DNA of 64,000 nucleotides from Flavobacteriales bacterium (GCA_003150615.1 QALN01000002.1:81693-145692); one strand, 5' to 3'; counted from the first letter of the stretch, positions 32,264-40,411 are shown. Program-made: numbers and translations. The notes: generated by a model not told the origin, from the letters alone.

Positions 32264-32444
32264 AATTATGACGGATATTAGATGTTATTAATTCAATAGC
32301 CAAGCTGATCATAGCTCCCGCTTCAGTAAGTTGATTCATTTGGGCGTACATTCTATGCTCTGCGCTACGACATCCGAAGGTCTTGGAAAATAGTATTTCC
32401 TGAGACCTGTTAGGATATATGCGATATTTGAATGCCTTTATCAT
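32199..32444 (-). CDS. Chimeric ORF: IS605 TnpB N-terminus joined to a phage protein
   Basis: 81 residues. The first 25 (IKAFKYRIYPNRSQEILFSK then TFGC) are the N-terminal signature of IS200/IS605-family TnpB/OrfB. After TFGC the sequence changes to an unrelated helical protein (RMYAQMNQLTEAGAMISL). No TnpB catalytic part, TnpA or element end is seen, so this is a relic that replaced or fused to the 5' end of a phage gene. The functional phage product may start at ATG 32351 instead. Confidence 0.6.
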   Translation of the reverse strand: MIKAFKYRIYPNRSQEILFSKTFGCRSAEHRMYAQMNQLTEAGAMISLAIELITSNIRHNYGEINFERHPRPVEVEGEDKH

Positions 32445-32504
32445 TCTACTAATATAGTGATTATTCTATTGATTTACAATATAATTCTATGGAATTTATG
32501 AAAT

Positions 32505-32702
32505 TTAATTATACTCTATCCCGGATAGATGGTATTTCTCGTTGTCTATCTCCACCTCTCCTTCTTCTATAGCTCTCAACAACTTCCAATCTATCTTTAC
32601 ATCAGTTTGACGATTTTTTACCTTTACATAGGCATATCCGCCATAATGAGAGCCCAGCGTCCTCATCGTAAGCTCATTGACTTTTTGTTTGTTTTCATCC
32701 AT
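32505..32702 (-). CDS. Hypothetical protein, 65 aa
   Basis: Starts at ATG 32702, 26 bases after the -7 box at 32728; the longer frame from 32786 would begin upstream of the promoter. Contains GGYAYVKVKNRQTDVKIDWK, a beta-rich small domain with no known function. Confidence 0.6.
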   Translation of the reverse strand: MDENKQKVNELTMRTLGSHYGGYAYVKVKNRQTDVKIDWKLLRAIEEGEVEIDNEKYHLSGIEYN

Positions 32703-32727
32703 AATAATCTGGTTTTTAATGTTGATA

Positions 32728-32735
32728 CAAAGATA
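32728..32735 (-). promoter_or_regulatory. Bacteroides-type -7 promoter box, minus strand
   Basis: TATCTTTG on the minus strand, 25 bases before ATG 32702, with a TTTG about 20 bases upstream. Confidence 0.6.
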
Positions 32736-32816
32736 CGATTTAAACAAAAATAAAAGCATGAATAATATTAAAATAATATTAATCATGCTTAAATATAAAT
32801 ATATCCCTTCTAATTA

Positions 32817-33017
32817 TCACGGATATACGTATTCGTACTCATCTGGAGGGGATGTCTTATATTCAACATCGCACTCCATATTGGTGTAATAGTTATCCCC
32901 CTTTCTGTATACTAACGCTACCTTGCAGTCGTATTCCAAACTGTATCCTATAAGAGGGACATTAGCCATAGGCGGATTATCCTCTGTTTTGTATCTTATC
33001 CTTAGTATCTGTTTCAT
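32817..33017 (-). CDS. Hypothetical protein, 66 aa
   Basis: From ATG 33017 (KQILRIRYKTEDNPPMANVP). A small beta-type protein with many Tyr and Asp; no motif. It overlaps the end of the upstream gene by 41 bases. Function unknown. Confidence 0.6.
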   Translation of the reverse strand: MKQILRIRYKTEDNPPMANVPLIGYSLEYDCKVALVYRKGDNYYTNMECDVEYKTSPPDEYEYVYP

Positions 33018-33390
33018 ATAATCCACATTTAATCAAATCTATCATCAATGAGAATAATGCGTCTATAAGAAGTTTTTCGTTACTCCAATGTACGGAGATA
33101 TCGTCCTCATCCATATACGACACGAACCACTTGTCTTCAAATTTATAGCACTCTAACGTATAACCCTTTATCTCGGCTGGGAGTAAGCTCAATAACGTCC
33201 CTACATCCCAAACCGGGTCGGATATATCCGGGGCAACGGCCTCGATCAGTCCTATACGACCAGCGTCATCCTCCATAGAATGCAATGAGTCAAGGTACTT
33301 GTCTCTGAATCCGATGGCGGTGGAGATAGGGAGGCCGGCCTCAACCAGCACTCTCCCCTATTCTTTTGTGGTGAATATCCTTTCTTTCAT
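32977..33390 (-). pseudogene. Conserved phage protein interrupted by an amber codon at position 11
   Basis: ATG 33390 opens KERIFTTKE, followed by TAG (33358-33360) and then GRVLVEAGLPISTAIGFRD in the same frame to 32977. In this family of Bacteroidales phage proteins the N-terminal segment TTKEQG.. is continuous, so TAG stands where CAG (Gln) is expected. GTG 33349 could restart translation. The C-terminal part (PVWDVGTLLSLLPAEI and LLIDALFSLMIDLI) is intact. Either an amber mutation, suppression of TAG, or a sequence error. Confidence 0.6.
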
Positions 33391-33903
33391 CTAACCCTTG
33401 ATCTTTTTCTCTACAGTAACAATCGTATCATTATGCCATCCCCCATGAGCCACTAGAAGAATCTCCTGCTGCTCGAAACCAAGCCCTGCCCCTATACCGC
33501 CGGAGTTCCACGCGCAGGTAATGACCACCCCGCCCTTCTTGGTAATCCTAGCTATCTCCTTCTTCTGTTTAGCCCAATAACTGGATTGTGTTGTTTGCAT
33601 ATTAACAGATTCTCCAAGCCTTTTATATGACTCGGACACCTGTCTAGCAGAATATGGTGGATCATATAATACCATATCAGCTATATTATCATCAAGATGA
33701 CACAAGAAGTCCGTGGCGTCTTTATGATACATAGCCTTAGTCTCAGGATCAAGATCGTTGGTTATCGTCCCTATATCGCTGTTTCTGGCGAATGGATCCA
33801 CTATAACCATTCCGTCTTTTTTATATCTATCTATAAGTTCTCTTATCGGTTTTATGCTGAATGTCTCGCTGTTCGGCATCGACCATGTCTTGTTTATAAT
33901 CAT
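33391..33903 (-). CDS. DNA methyltransferase, DPPY class
   Basis: 170 residues. VIVDPFARNSDIG (about 34-46) replaces the usual AdoMet-binding loop, and LYDPPYSARQVSES (about 79-92) is the catalytic DPPY motif; KKGGVVITCAWNSGG follows. The chain is short for a stand-alone N6-adenine or N4-cytosine methyltransferase but typical of small phage enzymes. It sits next to a cytosine-5 methyltransferase, so the phage DNA is probably modified to evade host restriction. Confidence 0.75.
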   Translation of the reverse strand: MIINKTWSMPNSETFSIKPIRELIDRYKKDGMVIVDPFARNSDIGTITNDLDPETKAMYHKDATDFLCHLDDNIADMVLYDPPYSARQVSESYKRLGESVNMQTTQSSYWAKQKKEIARITKKGGVVITCAWNSGGIGAGLGFEQQEILLVAHGGWHNDTIVTVEKKIKG

Positions 33904-33927
33904 ATCGTTGTAATAGTGTTTTAAATT

Positions 33928-34866
33928 CTACCTACACTCTATGCCTTTTAGCAAATGGGCTATCACATCCACCGTCCATCCGTTACCTGTTAAAGACATG
34001 GCCGTATTCGGGGCTATCCCATCAAGGTAATCATCCGGCAATGTCTGTAGCCTACACATCTCCACAGGAGTCAGGTATCTGAACTTATCTTTCAGGTCAA
34101 AGGCGTTCAGATATCTTCCGGGCGGTAATGATGATATCACGTTATCTTTCATGACTGTTGTAAGGCAATTACTTTTCTTAATAGAGGTAGTATTCTTGTC
34201 TTTTCTTACTTCCAGACATTGCGTTATTTTCACGTTCTTGTCATAGTCCTTTCGGTGTCCGTTGCTATCTATTCTTCGACCAACGATAGTTGATATATAA
34301 CGTCCTCTTATGGTCCCAGATTTCCATCCTTTATCATTCTCTAAAACATCATCTAACGATATATGTTTGTCTTTCGGCATTTCTACTGGCCAATTACACC
34401 AATAAAGACGATGCCGGGTCTGCGCCGATACCAAGGCGCTATCGATCTCCACCGGCTCTACGCCCAGCTCCTCCGTTATCACTCGGCGATGCTCGTCCCG
34501 CATCCGGACGTTCTCTCCCAAGAACAGGATCTTTCCTTTGGTCTCCTTCTTTAAATGCTTTACTATGTCTGAGAAACAAAAGAACAGTCTTCCACGAGAG
34601 TCCATAAATCCCTTGCCTTTACCGGAACTAGAGAAGCTTTGGCAACAGAATCCTCCCATGACCAGATCTATATCTTTCCATGGGATATCCCATGTTCTCC
34701 AATTATTGACATCTCCTAACTGGATGATATTCGGAAAATGTTTTTGACTTACTTTTATACATGTCTTATCTATTTCTGATGCATAATAAGCCCCAATAGG
34801 GATACCGGCTCTCCGTAACGCTAGATATCCACATGATATCCCATCAAATAATGATAATATATTCAT
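33928..34866 (-). CDS. DNA (cytosine-5) methyltransferase
   Basis: 312 residues with all main motifs: I, LFDGISCGYLAL (5-16); IV, GGFCCQSFSSSGKGKGF (about 71-87); VI, GENVRM (about 117-122); VIII, QTRHRLYW (about 148-155); X, GNGWTVDVIAHLL at the end. The catalytic Cys of motif IV is present, but the usual Pro before it is Cys (CCQ rather than PCQ), which is unusual. It transfers methyl from AdoMet to C5 of cytosine; the target site is not predictable from sequence. Overlaps the next gene by 4 bases. Confidence 0.85.
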   Translation of the reverse strand: MNILSLFDGISCGYLALRRAGIPIGAYYASEIDKTCIKVSQKHFPNIIQLGDVNNWRTWDIPWKDIDLVMGGFCCQSFSSSGKGKGFMDSRGRLFFCFSDIVKHLKKETKGKILFLGENVRMRDEHRRVITEELGVEPVEIDSALVSAQTRHRLYWCNWPVEMPKDKHISLDDVLENDKGWKSGTIRGRYISTIVGRRIDSNGHRKDYDKNVKITQCLEVRKDKNTTSIKKSNCLTTVMKDNVISSLPPGRYLNAFDLKDKFRYLTPVEMCRLQTLPDDYLDGIAPNTAMSLTGNGWTVDVIAHLLKGIECR

Positions 34867-35249
34867 GACCTGAAAATTTCCCTTTCGGCTATCTGCATGA
34901 TAGATTTATGTATACCCAGCAAGACATCAACCAATTTAATGCCAAAATTTTCTCCCCTCTTAACGAATGTCCATTTACCATATATGATTCCATGTATCAT
35001 ATTCTGTATTACTTCCTTGCTGTCTGTCAAGAATACTTGGTAATAGACACTTTTGGTATAATCAAAATCCTCCCCATGATCATTTGCCGGTCTTAATATC
35101 ATTACAGCCGAAGAGCATCCATGAACGAATCCGTGTATCTCAAGGCATTCCTCGAACTCATAATTATCACGTTCCTCGTCATGATCATCTTTAACCCACT
35201 TACATGGTTTTCCATCTTTAAATGGGATTCTTAACTGTTTCTTTGTCAT
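34863..35249 (-). CDS. Hypothetical protein, 128 aa
   Basis: 128 residues with an IHGFVHGCSSAVMILRP segment and FDYTKSVYYQVFLTD; mixed alpha/beta, no recognised family. Overlaps the methyltransferase start by 4 bases, so it is coupled to it. Confidence 0.65.
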   Translation of the reverse strand: MTKKQLRIPFKDGKPCKWVKDDHDEERDNYEFEECLEIHGFVHGCSSAVMILRPANDHGEDFDYTKSVYYQVFLTDSKEVIQNMIHGIIYGKWTFVKRGENFGIKLVDVLLGIHKSIMQIAEREIFRS

Positions 35250-35258
35250 AATTGTTTT

Positions 35259-35729
35259 TTATATTAATTGTGATATTACTCTAATAGCATAGAAGGAAAC
35301 GCCCTTTCTCTCATCATTTGGATAAAACTCATTCCCATTATAAGTCACTAACCATGCTTTCTCATAATTATATTGAGTGCTAGTCCAATAACTTGTAGCG
35401 CCTTTGTCTATATCTAATCCATCGATAAGAGACATGCATTTGTTAATCTCATCTAAATTATTTATGATCTCCATCCATTCTCCCACTGATGCCAGATATC
35501 CCATTTGCCCGTTCTTGAATTGAGTAACAGTACATTCATAAGCGGCACTAGCATGCGTATATTCCGCGATACTTTGTGTGTTTTGAAATCCATTAAAATC
35601 TTTTTTGGCTTCATTACTTGATGTTATTGTAGTTACTCCTTGGATCAATCCAGTCGTATTAGACCAGCTTCGATTCTTAAGCTCAATACCTGAAATAACG
35701 AAGCTGCTGTTGTCGCTTATCAACGCCAC
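35259..35729 (-). CDS. C-type-lectin-fold fragment (DGR-target-like)
   Basis: Read from GTG 35729, but the frame is open back to TGA 35757 and the fold seems to start there (SWRNEAVGVALIS). The C-terminus YWTSTQYNYEKAWLVTY and FYAIRVISQLI matches the end of C-type-lectin/FGE-like DGR targets, as does MGYLASVGEWMEII. The N-terminal anchoring domain is missing and codon use shows no variable-region bias, so this looks like a stranded or fixed copy. It is in frame with the 110-aa gene upstream, separated only by TGA. Confidence 0.6.
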   Translation of the reverse strand: MALISDNSSFVISGIELKNRSWSNTTGLIQGVTTITSSNEAKKDFNGFQNTQSIAEYTHASAAYECTVTQFKNGQMGYLASVGEWMEIINNLDEINKCMSLIDGLDIDKGATSYWTSTQYNYEKAWLVTYNGNEFYPNDERKGVSFYAIRVISQLI

Positions 35730-35756
35730 TCCTACGGCCTCATTTCTCCACGAATA

Positions 35757-36089
35757 TCATGCTTTCAATATTTTATCGATACAATTAAATTCATCTTTCA
35801 TCCTGATCTTTATGCCCCCATATGATAATTCCTTATGAGCTGTGACAAAATAATCAACCGCATCTTCATCTAATAAACTATGCGGACACCTTTCCCATAC
35901 AGGACTTTGATCTAGATGATCCCATGTAGCTACAAGTAACCTATTCTTGTCATTATCAATAGCTATTTTATATGTCCCTATAGTAGCCTTACGTTTAATG
36001 ATCGCTCCATTTAACATCTGCTTCTTAGCCCAGCTCCATGAACCTCTCAACCCAAATGTCCTTATAACCCAGTCATTTATCTTCTTCAT
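35757..36089 (-). CDS. Hypothetical protein, 110 aa
   Basis: 110 residues beginning KKINDWVIRTFGLRGSWSWA; basic N-terminal half, mixed C-terminal half ending DKILKA before TGA 35757. The lectin-like ORF continues in the same frame. Family unknown to me; the end looks natural, so fusion is not needed. Confidence 0.65.
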   Translation of the reverse strand: MKKINDWVIRTFGLRGSWSWAKKQMLNGAIIKRKATIGTYKIAIDNDKNRLLVATWDHLDQSPVWERCPHSLLDEDAVDYFVTAHKELSYGGIKIRMKDEFNCIDKILKA

Positions 36090-36095
36090 TTCAAG

Positions 36096-37238
36096 TTATT
36101 TGTTAAAAACGTAATATAAATATAAATACATAAATTGGATAGGGCTATTCACCATACCCTTATCAGTAGGCTCGTCATACTTGTCAAGCCAAAGACGAAG
36201 CGCTTCCCAATCGATATCCCGCCGGTCACAGACCATGCAGGCTAGGTTAGCCCCGAACAGATCCCCTCCGCCACGTAAAGACTCGTTAAATCTCTTGGCT
36301 AGCCTTTTCTTGAACCCTTTATTGTACCAAATACCGGAGGTAGCGGCATAACAGTAATAAGCGTTGTATTTCATTTTCACACCCATCTTCTCAAATAAAG
36401 GCGTATGCCATATCCTGTCAAGGAAGAATACTATTCCACGATAGATAAAGGTTCGGAGATTCTTCCTGTATTTCTTCCCTAAGAAGCTATCCACGCAAGA
36501 TATAGTCCCGCCTGAATAGTACCAGTTATTGGCACCTCTCTTGACCTTATCCGTCATCTTGAACTTATTTTTCCTATCCTCTACCCTATCCCAAGGCTTT
36601 AATTTATCCTCGTTAAATGTCGGGCAATAATGATAGTAATGATTGATCCATGAAAGGTATGGGTTGTATATCGTATATCCATTATCACTTACATATGAGT
36701 TTATCTCATACCCAAGCTTCTTAGCTAATGGCGATCCCTCATCAGCTAATACCTTCAATATCGGGTTCAAGTTCCATATCTGGTCTTGGCTGACGAACAT
36801 CGAGTAGCATGGATCCTCATCCTCGCCATACCATCCTCCCATGCCGCTTACGATCTTATCCAGATCAAGAGCATAATCTTTACCCCTAGAGAAATCATCC
36901 CTTATGAAGAAACCTTTGTAAGTAGGCATATCCTGCACTCCTGGTTGATCCTTAAATATCTCTTTAGCTCCTTCTACTAGTCTTTCCAGTGTCTGTAAGA
37001 CAAAGAATATCTCTAGAGGATTATAGTCATGCCCATACACCTTATTGTGTATCCGAAGATATTGAAGAAGCTCGGCTATATTAATAGTCCCGTCCTCCAC
37101 ATATCCCGTATTGTTATCGAAGTTTATTTTGGCCAGAGGGATGTTACTCCCCGGCGGTTGATCTATGTCGTCATAACAATGAACAAACCGGTCGAAGAAC
37201 AGATCCTTCCAGCCAAGATATTTATCCTCAATCGTCAT
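36096..37238 (-). CDS. Hypothetical protein, 380 aa
   Basis: 380 residues, rich in Tyr, Trp, Asp and Lys. It contains YDDIDQPPGSN near the start, a central LSWINHYYHYCPTFN segment and a C-terminal GGGDLFGANLACMVCDRRDI segment. No enzyme motif recognised and no RT (YxDD) motif. It starts next to the thioredoxin-like gene and is part of the same minus-strand operon. Function unknown. Confidence 0.7.
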   Translation of the reverse strand: MTIEDKYLGWKDLFFDRFVHCYDDIDQPPGSNIPLAKINFDNNTGYVEDGTINIAELLQYLRIHNKVYGHDYNPLEIFFVLQTLERLVEGAKEIFKDQPGVQDMPTYKGFFIRDDFSRGKDYALDLDKIVSGMGGWYGEDEDPCYSMFVSQDQIWNLNPILKVLADEGSPLAKKLGYEINSYVSDNGYTIYNPYLSWINHYYHYCPTFNEDKLKPWDRVEDRKNKFKMTDKVKRGANNWYYSGGTISCVDSFLGKKYRKNLRTFIYRGIVFFLDRIWHTPLFEKMGVKMKYNAYYCYAATSGIWYNKGFKKRLAKRFNESLRGGGDLFGANLACMVCDRRDIDWEALRLWLDKYDEPTDKGMVNSPIQFMYLYLYYVFNK

Positions 37239-37242
37239 GAGC

Positions 37243-37518
37243 TTATTTTTTATCGTACATAGACATGACGTTGATAAGATCAGCCTTTCTGGTCATCCCT
37301 TCAAGCTTCTCGAAACCATCCATATTATCACCGCTGACGATGATAGTAGGGTATACCTCAATACCGTATCTGGATATCTCCTCCTCCGTAGCCTTGTTCT
37401 CCGGGATCTGGTTCAACGTAACCTCACCCCCATACTCCTGTAACGTGTTGGTGATAATATATCGCATGTAATCGCTGTACTCAGCGTCTTTCTTCGTGAA
37501 AAAATCGATTCTTACCAT
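37243..37518 (-). CDS. Thioredoxin-fold protein without CxxC
   Basis: 91 residues. The order VRIDFFTKKDAEYSDYM, then YGIEVYPTIIVSGDN and KLEGMTRKADLINVM fits the thioredoxin/glutaredoxin fold, including the cis-Pro in VYPT. At the place of the CxxC the sequence is DAEYSDY, so both redox Cys are absent. It may bind a partner rather than catalyse redox reactions. Overall family placement is moderate. Confidence 0.6.
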   Translation of the reverse strand: MVRIDFFTKKDAEYSDYMRYIITNTLQEYGGEVTLNQIPENKATEEEISRYGIEVYPTIIVSGDNMDGFEKLEGMTRKADLINVMSMYDKK

Positions 37519-37519
37519 T

Positions 37520-37850
37520 TTAAACAGTTTTTAATCTATTAATAATTAAATCCGCTGTAAATATAGCGTTATCTATCTCATCCATACCTATTTTCCTTCC
37601 ATCAAAATCGTTAGATAATAAATCTTTCACGATTTGATATCTGCGCTGCTCCCAATTTATGTCTATATCAAAATTCAGATACCTTACATAATCATAATTC
37701 AATTCATCATAACTATAATTGAGATACTTAACTATCGGAAATGGAGTATCATCATAAATAGTGCGCTTGATTAAATCAACGTATTTACCGGTTTTTTTTA
37801 TTGATAGCTCTTAATCTCTCATCTACTACTCTTTCTCCTGACTCTTCCAT
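37520..37850 (-). pseudogene. Small phage protein interrupted at a poly-A run
   Basis: ATG 37850 overlaps the end of the upstream gene and begins EESGERVVDERLRAINKK, but then hits a stop after a run of eight A (T8 at 37792-37799). With seven A the frame continues TGKYVDLIKRTIYDDTP and runs to 37520 as a 109-residue protein. The downstream part alone is open from TTG 37702. So one extra base in a homopolymer splits the gene, by real mutation, slippage or assembly error. Function unknown. Confidence 0.6.
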
Positions 37851-38434
37851 TCTATAAGCCCTTTGTTATGTTTATCGTAATATAATAATGCTATAGCGTT
37901 CCAGCATACGGCGGATAGATGCATGAATCCCTCCTTATCATATCTCTCCCCTTTCGTATAAGCGACCAAGTGTCTCATGAGTGCACCTAGATAACGATTG
38001 AACCCATCAGGTATATCTTGCCATGAGTTATCAGCATACTTCTTGGCACCTTCTGTATATACCCTCACGATGTCTTCTATCTCAGCCAAAGGAAGGAGGT
38101 CCCACCGGAGTTTGCCGTCGGCCCGGTCGTTCTTCCCGCTGCCGTCCTTCCCGACGAACGGTGCGTCTGTCGCTTCCCACTCATTGGTATTACATAGACC
38201 CTCGCCGATAGAGCTATAATTCGTAAGCTTATCGACCGTTTCCTCATCAATAATCCTTAATTTAATAGCCCTGTTTAATGATACAACCATTTCCTCGTCA
38301 GCCCAAGCATATTCATATGATGCTTTAAATAATGGGCCTAATTTCATCATTCCTGTACGATCGGCGGTTTCAAGTACCTCAAATACCTCACCGTCATAAA
38401 CAACCTTTTCGTATTTACTAAATTCCTCTTTCAT
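37826..38434 (-). CDS. Phage dATP/dGTP diphosphohydrolase-like protein
   Basis: 202 residues. From about residue 105 the chain has KLRWDLLPLAEIEDIVRVYT, GAKKYADNSWQDIP and YLGALMRHLVAYTKGERYD, the core of the phage family annotated as dATP/dGTP diphosphohydrolase N-terminal domain (DUF5664 group). The first 90 residues are a separate small domain. Such enzymes adjust the nucleotide pool during phage replication; activity here is inferred from the family. Confidence 0.7.
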   Translation of the reverse strand: MKEEFSKYEKVVYDGEVFEVLETADRTGMMKLGPLFKASYEYAWADEEMVVSLNRAIKLRIIDEETVDKLTNYSSIGEGLCNTNEWEATDAPFVGKDGSGKNDRADGKLRWDLLPLAEIEDIVRVYTEGAKKYADNSWQDIPDGFNRYLGALMRHLVAYTKGERYDKEGFMHLSAVCWNAIALLYYDKHNKGLIEWKSQEKE

Positions 38435-38742
38435 TTTAAATTTCTTTTTTGTTTTATTATTATTACTGGATCATCATTAAAAGGAGACAGTATTCCAAGA
38501 TGCAGCAATATGCTTCGCTCATCCCCATCATTCTTTTCTGCTTTAAAGCCATTGATAACACATTTGTTACTAGATATAATAAAACCGCTTGTATCAGGAT
38601 TATTTTCAATTGTAACCCATCCCTTTTTAACTGATTCATGATTCCTTAGTTTATCAGCATCATCTTTCGTTAACCAATATTCCTCAAAAACAGTATCCGG
38701 ATATTTGGTCTTTATTTCCTCGTAAGTATCATACCATGTCAT
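38431..38742 (-). CDS. Hypothetical protein, 103 aa
   Basis: From ATG 38742 (TWYDTYEEIKTKYPDTVFEE); an earlier in-frame ATG at 38799 overlaps the neighbouring gene. A mixed alpha/beta acidic protein ending in a basic tail. Overlaps the diphosphohydrolase start by 4 bases. Function unknown. Confidence 0.6.
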   Translation of the reverse strand: MTWYDTYEEIKTKYPDTVFEEYWLTKDDADKLRNHESVKKGWVTIENNPDTSGFIISSNKCVINGFKAEKNDGDERSILLHLGILSPFNDDPVIIIKQKRNLK

Positions 38743-38758
38743 ATTTTCATGTTTTAGA

Positions 38759-38980
38759 TTAATAAAATTCGCTAAGATCCCTACATTCCGGTGTCTCACC
38801 TGTTATGGAATAAAGCTCACCAGATGATAGATATACGCAATGCGATGTCTTCCCGTCCCTCCACTCGCTTTGCTTCGTAATCCCGCAAATAGCGCAGCGT
38901 TGGGTCCCCGGCCCTGCCTTTACCCACGAGTGTCGTACGTTTTTCTTTCTCGTCCTGTTGGTGTTGTCAAGTTTCCTCAT
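38759..38980 (-). CDS. Small zinc-ribbon-like protein, 73 aa
   Basis: 73 residues with a basic N-terminus, QRCAICGITK (one CxxC) and a later Cys/His pair (SHCVYLSSGE, PECRDL). Possible nucleic-acid-binding zinc ribbon. Function unknown. Confidence 0.6.
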   Translation of the reverse strand: MRKLDNTNRTRKKNVRHSWVKAGPGTQRCAICGITKQSEWRDGKTSHCVYLSSGELYSITGETPECRDLSEFY

Positions 38981-38981
38981 A

Positions 38982-39167
38982 TTAATCCTCCAAAGTCATT
39001 ATAATCTTATCTTTCCCGATAATAACCTCATTCCCGCTCCTTACATCAAAGCATTTCCCTTCATCTGCCTCCTTGAAATAAAGAGCACCATTGTACTCGA
39101 ACAAACCGAAGCCGTAATCGTCTAGCTTCATTTCGTTAAGTCTCTTGAATTTGTATATTTCCCCCAT
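38982..39167 (-). CDS. Hypothetical protein, 61 aa
   Basis: From ATG 39167 (GEIYKFKRLNEMKLDDYGFG). Small beta-type protein with GKCFDVRSGNEVIIGKDK; no motif. Overlaps the membrane protein gene by 32 bases. Confidence 0.55.
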   Translation of the reverse strand: MGEIYKFKRLNEMKLDDYGFGLFEYNGALYFKEADEGKCFDVRSGNEVIIGKDKIIMTLED

Positions 39168-39336
39168 ATTTTCTGTATTTTTTATATTTTGTATTACTAA
39201 ACACATCAAAAAAGATAGATAAGATCATTGCTATTATCCCTTCATAAAATTTAGTCGAATCATTCTTTTCATTTCCTTCTACTATCAAATAGATAGAACA
39301 CGCCATTATTATAAAGGTAGATCCTAATCCAATCAT
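39136..39336 (-). CDS. Small membrane protein, 66 aa
   Basis: 66 residues with two hydrophobic segments (IGLGSTFIIMACSIYLIV and FYEGIIAMILSIFFDVF) separated by a short charged loop, and a basic C-terminus. Overlaps the DHH gene start by 4 bases. Function unknown. Confidence 0.6.
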   Translation of the reverse strand: MIGLGSTFIIMACSIYLIVEGNEKNDSTKFYEGIIAMILSIFFDVFSNTKYKKYRKYGGNIQIQET

Positions 39337-40202
39337 AACATTTTCCTTGTTTTCAAAAACTCCATCATATCCTCTGCGCTAAGCTGGAAGCCTGCCGCCG
39401 CCTTATGACCTCCTCCCCCGGGATGGGCTTTATGTGCCAGCGCCGAGACATCCACCTCCTCTTTGGTGGTATAGAATGAACATCTAAAGAATCTTCCGTT
39501 CCAGCAAAATGGCATCATCAGATCATGTCTCTTAGGGTTATACATAGATTCAAATGTAGTAGAGTTAAACTCCGTGGTATTCATACATATAGCCTTGTAC
39601 CCAAATACATCAGCCTCGAATGAGAACATATTCATCTCCCCTCTGTTTTTCTCTACTATATACTCTATTATAGCCTCCCCGTTATTTATCATATCATTCA
39701 CTAAGTTGCTATCGGCTTTATCTAGTACATCCTTAACAATGTTTACATCAAGACCGCAATATCCCCTCATCCCGTACTGGAACGCCATGACATCACTCCA
39801 CTCGAACCGGTCGTAATCCCATACATCATAAGCACTCAATAATTCTACCACATTAGGAGTTTTGATGTCATCGAAAAGATATTCCCACGTAAGCTCACAG
39901 GCCGCCGCCCCTATACGCCTCTTGCCCTTTACCTCGTAATCCCTCATATCGTCTATGGCTGTCTTATGATGGTCTATCCATACGACATCTATACCTTTCT
40001 CTTTCCACTCATCGAAAAGGAATCTCGTTCTGCTCCCAAATGACACGTCAACTACAAATACCTTATCATATTTATTCACGTCAGGTATTTCCTTGCCGTA
40101 ATTGTAAGGAAGAAGATCAATGTCCCCTTTGAAATACTTTTTTACTATAGCCGCTGACATTACTCCGTCAAGATCAGCCTCATGATATATACACCCAATC
40201 AT
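39333..40202 (-). CDS. DHH-family phosphoesterase
   Basis: 289 residues. Motif I HEADLDGVMSAAI (7-19), motif II VFVVDVSFGS (about 48-57), motif III VVWIDHHKTA (about 72-81) with the DHH triad, and a C-terminal DHHA1 domain with HPGGGGHKAAAGF (about 262-274). This is the metal-dependent NrnA/RecJ-like family that cleaves oligonucleotides or single-stranded DNA. In a phage it probably degrades short nucleic acids or takes part in replication/recombination. Confidence 0.85.
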   Translation of the reverse strand: MIGCIYHEADLDGVMSAAIVKKYFKGDIDLLPYNYGKEIPDVNKYDKVFVVDVSFGSRTRFLFDEWKEKGIDVVWIDHHKTAIDDMRDYEVKGKRRIGAAACELTWEYLFDDIKTPNVVELLSAYDVWDYDRFEWSDVMAFQYGMRGYCGLDVNIVKDVLDKADSNLVNDMINNGEAIIEYIVEKNRGEMNMFSFEADVFGYKAICMNTTEFNSTTFESMYNPKRHDLMMPFCWNGRFFRCSFYTTKEEVDVSALAHKAHPGGGGHKAAAGFQLSAEDMMEFLKTRKML

Positions 40203-40226
40203 AATAATTTTTTTATTTGTTTCAAT

Positions 40227-40409
40227 TCATATTCTATCACACTGATACGACCCATGATAATCACCATCTTCCTTCTTAGATAAGATATTATCTATTTGGG
40301 CTGACGCTAATACCATCATCATGCAATGATTTGATTTAATTTTTTTTAATATATCTACGCCATTTATCGTAATTAGAACACCAATATTTTTTATCCCATC
40401 TATACCCAT
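40227..40409 (-). CDS. Hypothetical protein, 60 aa
   Basis: 60 residues, with a short hydrophobic N-terminal half (IKNIGVLITINGVDILKKI) and a Cys/His-containing tail. Fits between the helicase and DHH genes on the same strand. Function unknown. Confidence 0.5.
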   Translation of the reverse strand: MGIDGIKNIGVLITINGVDILKKIKSNHCMMMVLASAQIDNILSKKEDGDYHGSYQCDRI

Positions 40410-40411
40410 AT

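Noticed and set aside
36096..37238. Reverse transcriptase for the DGR-like gene
   Set aside because: The 380-aa protein has no YxDD motif or RT-like palm segments.
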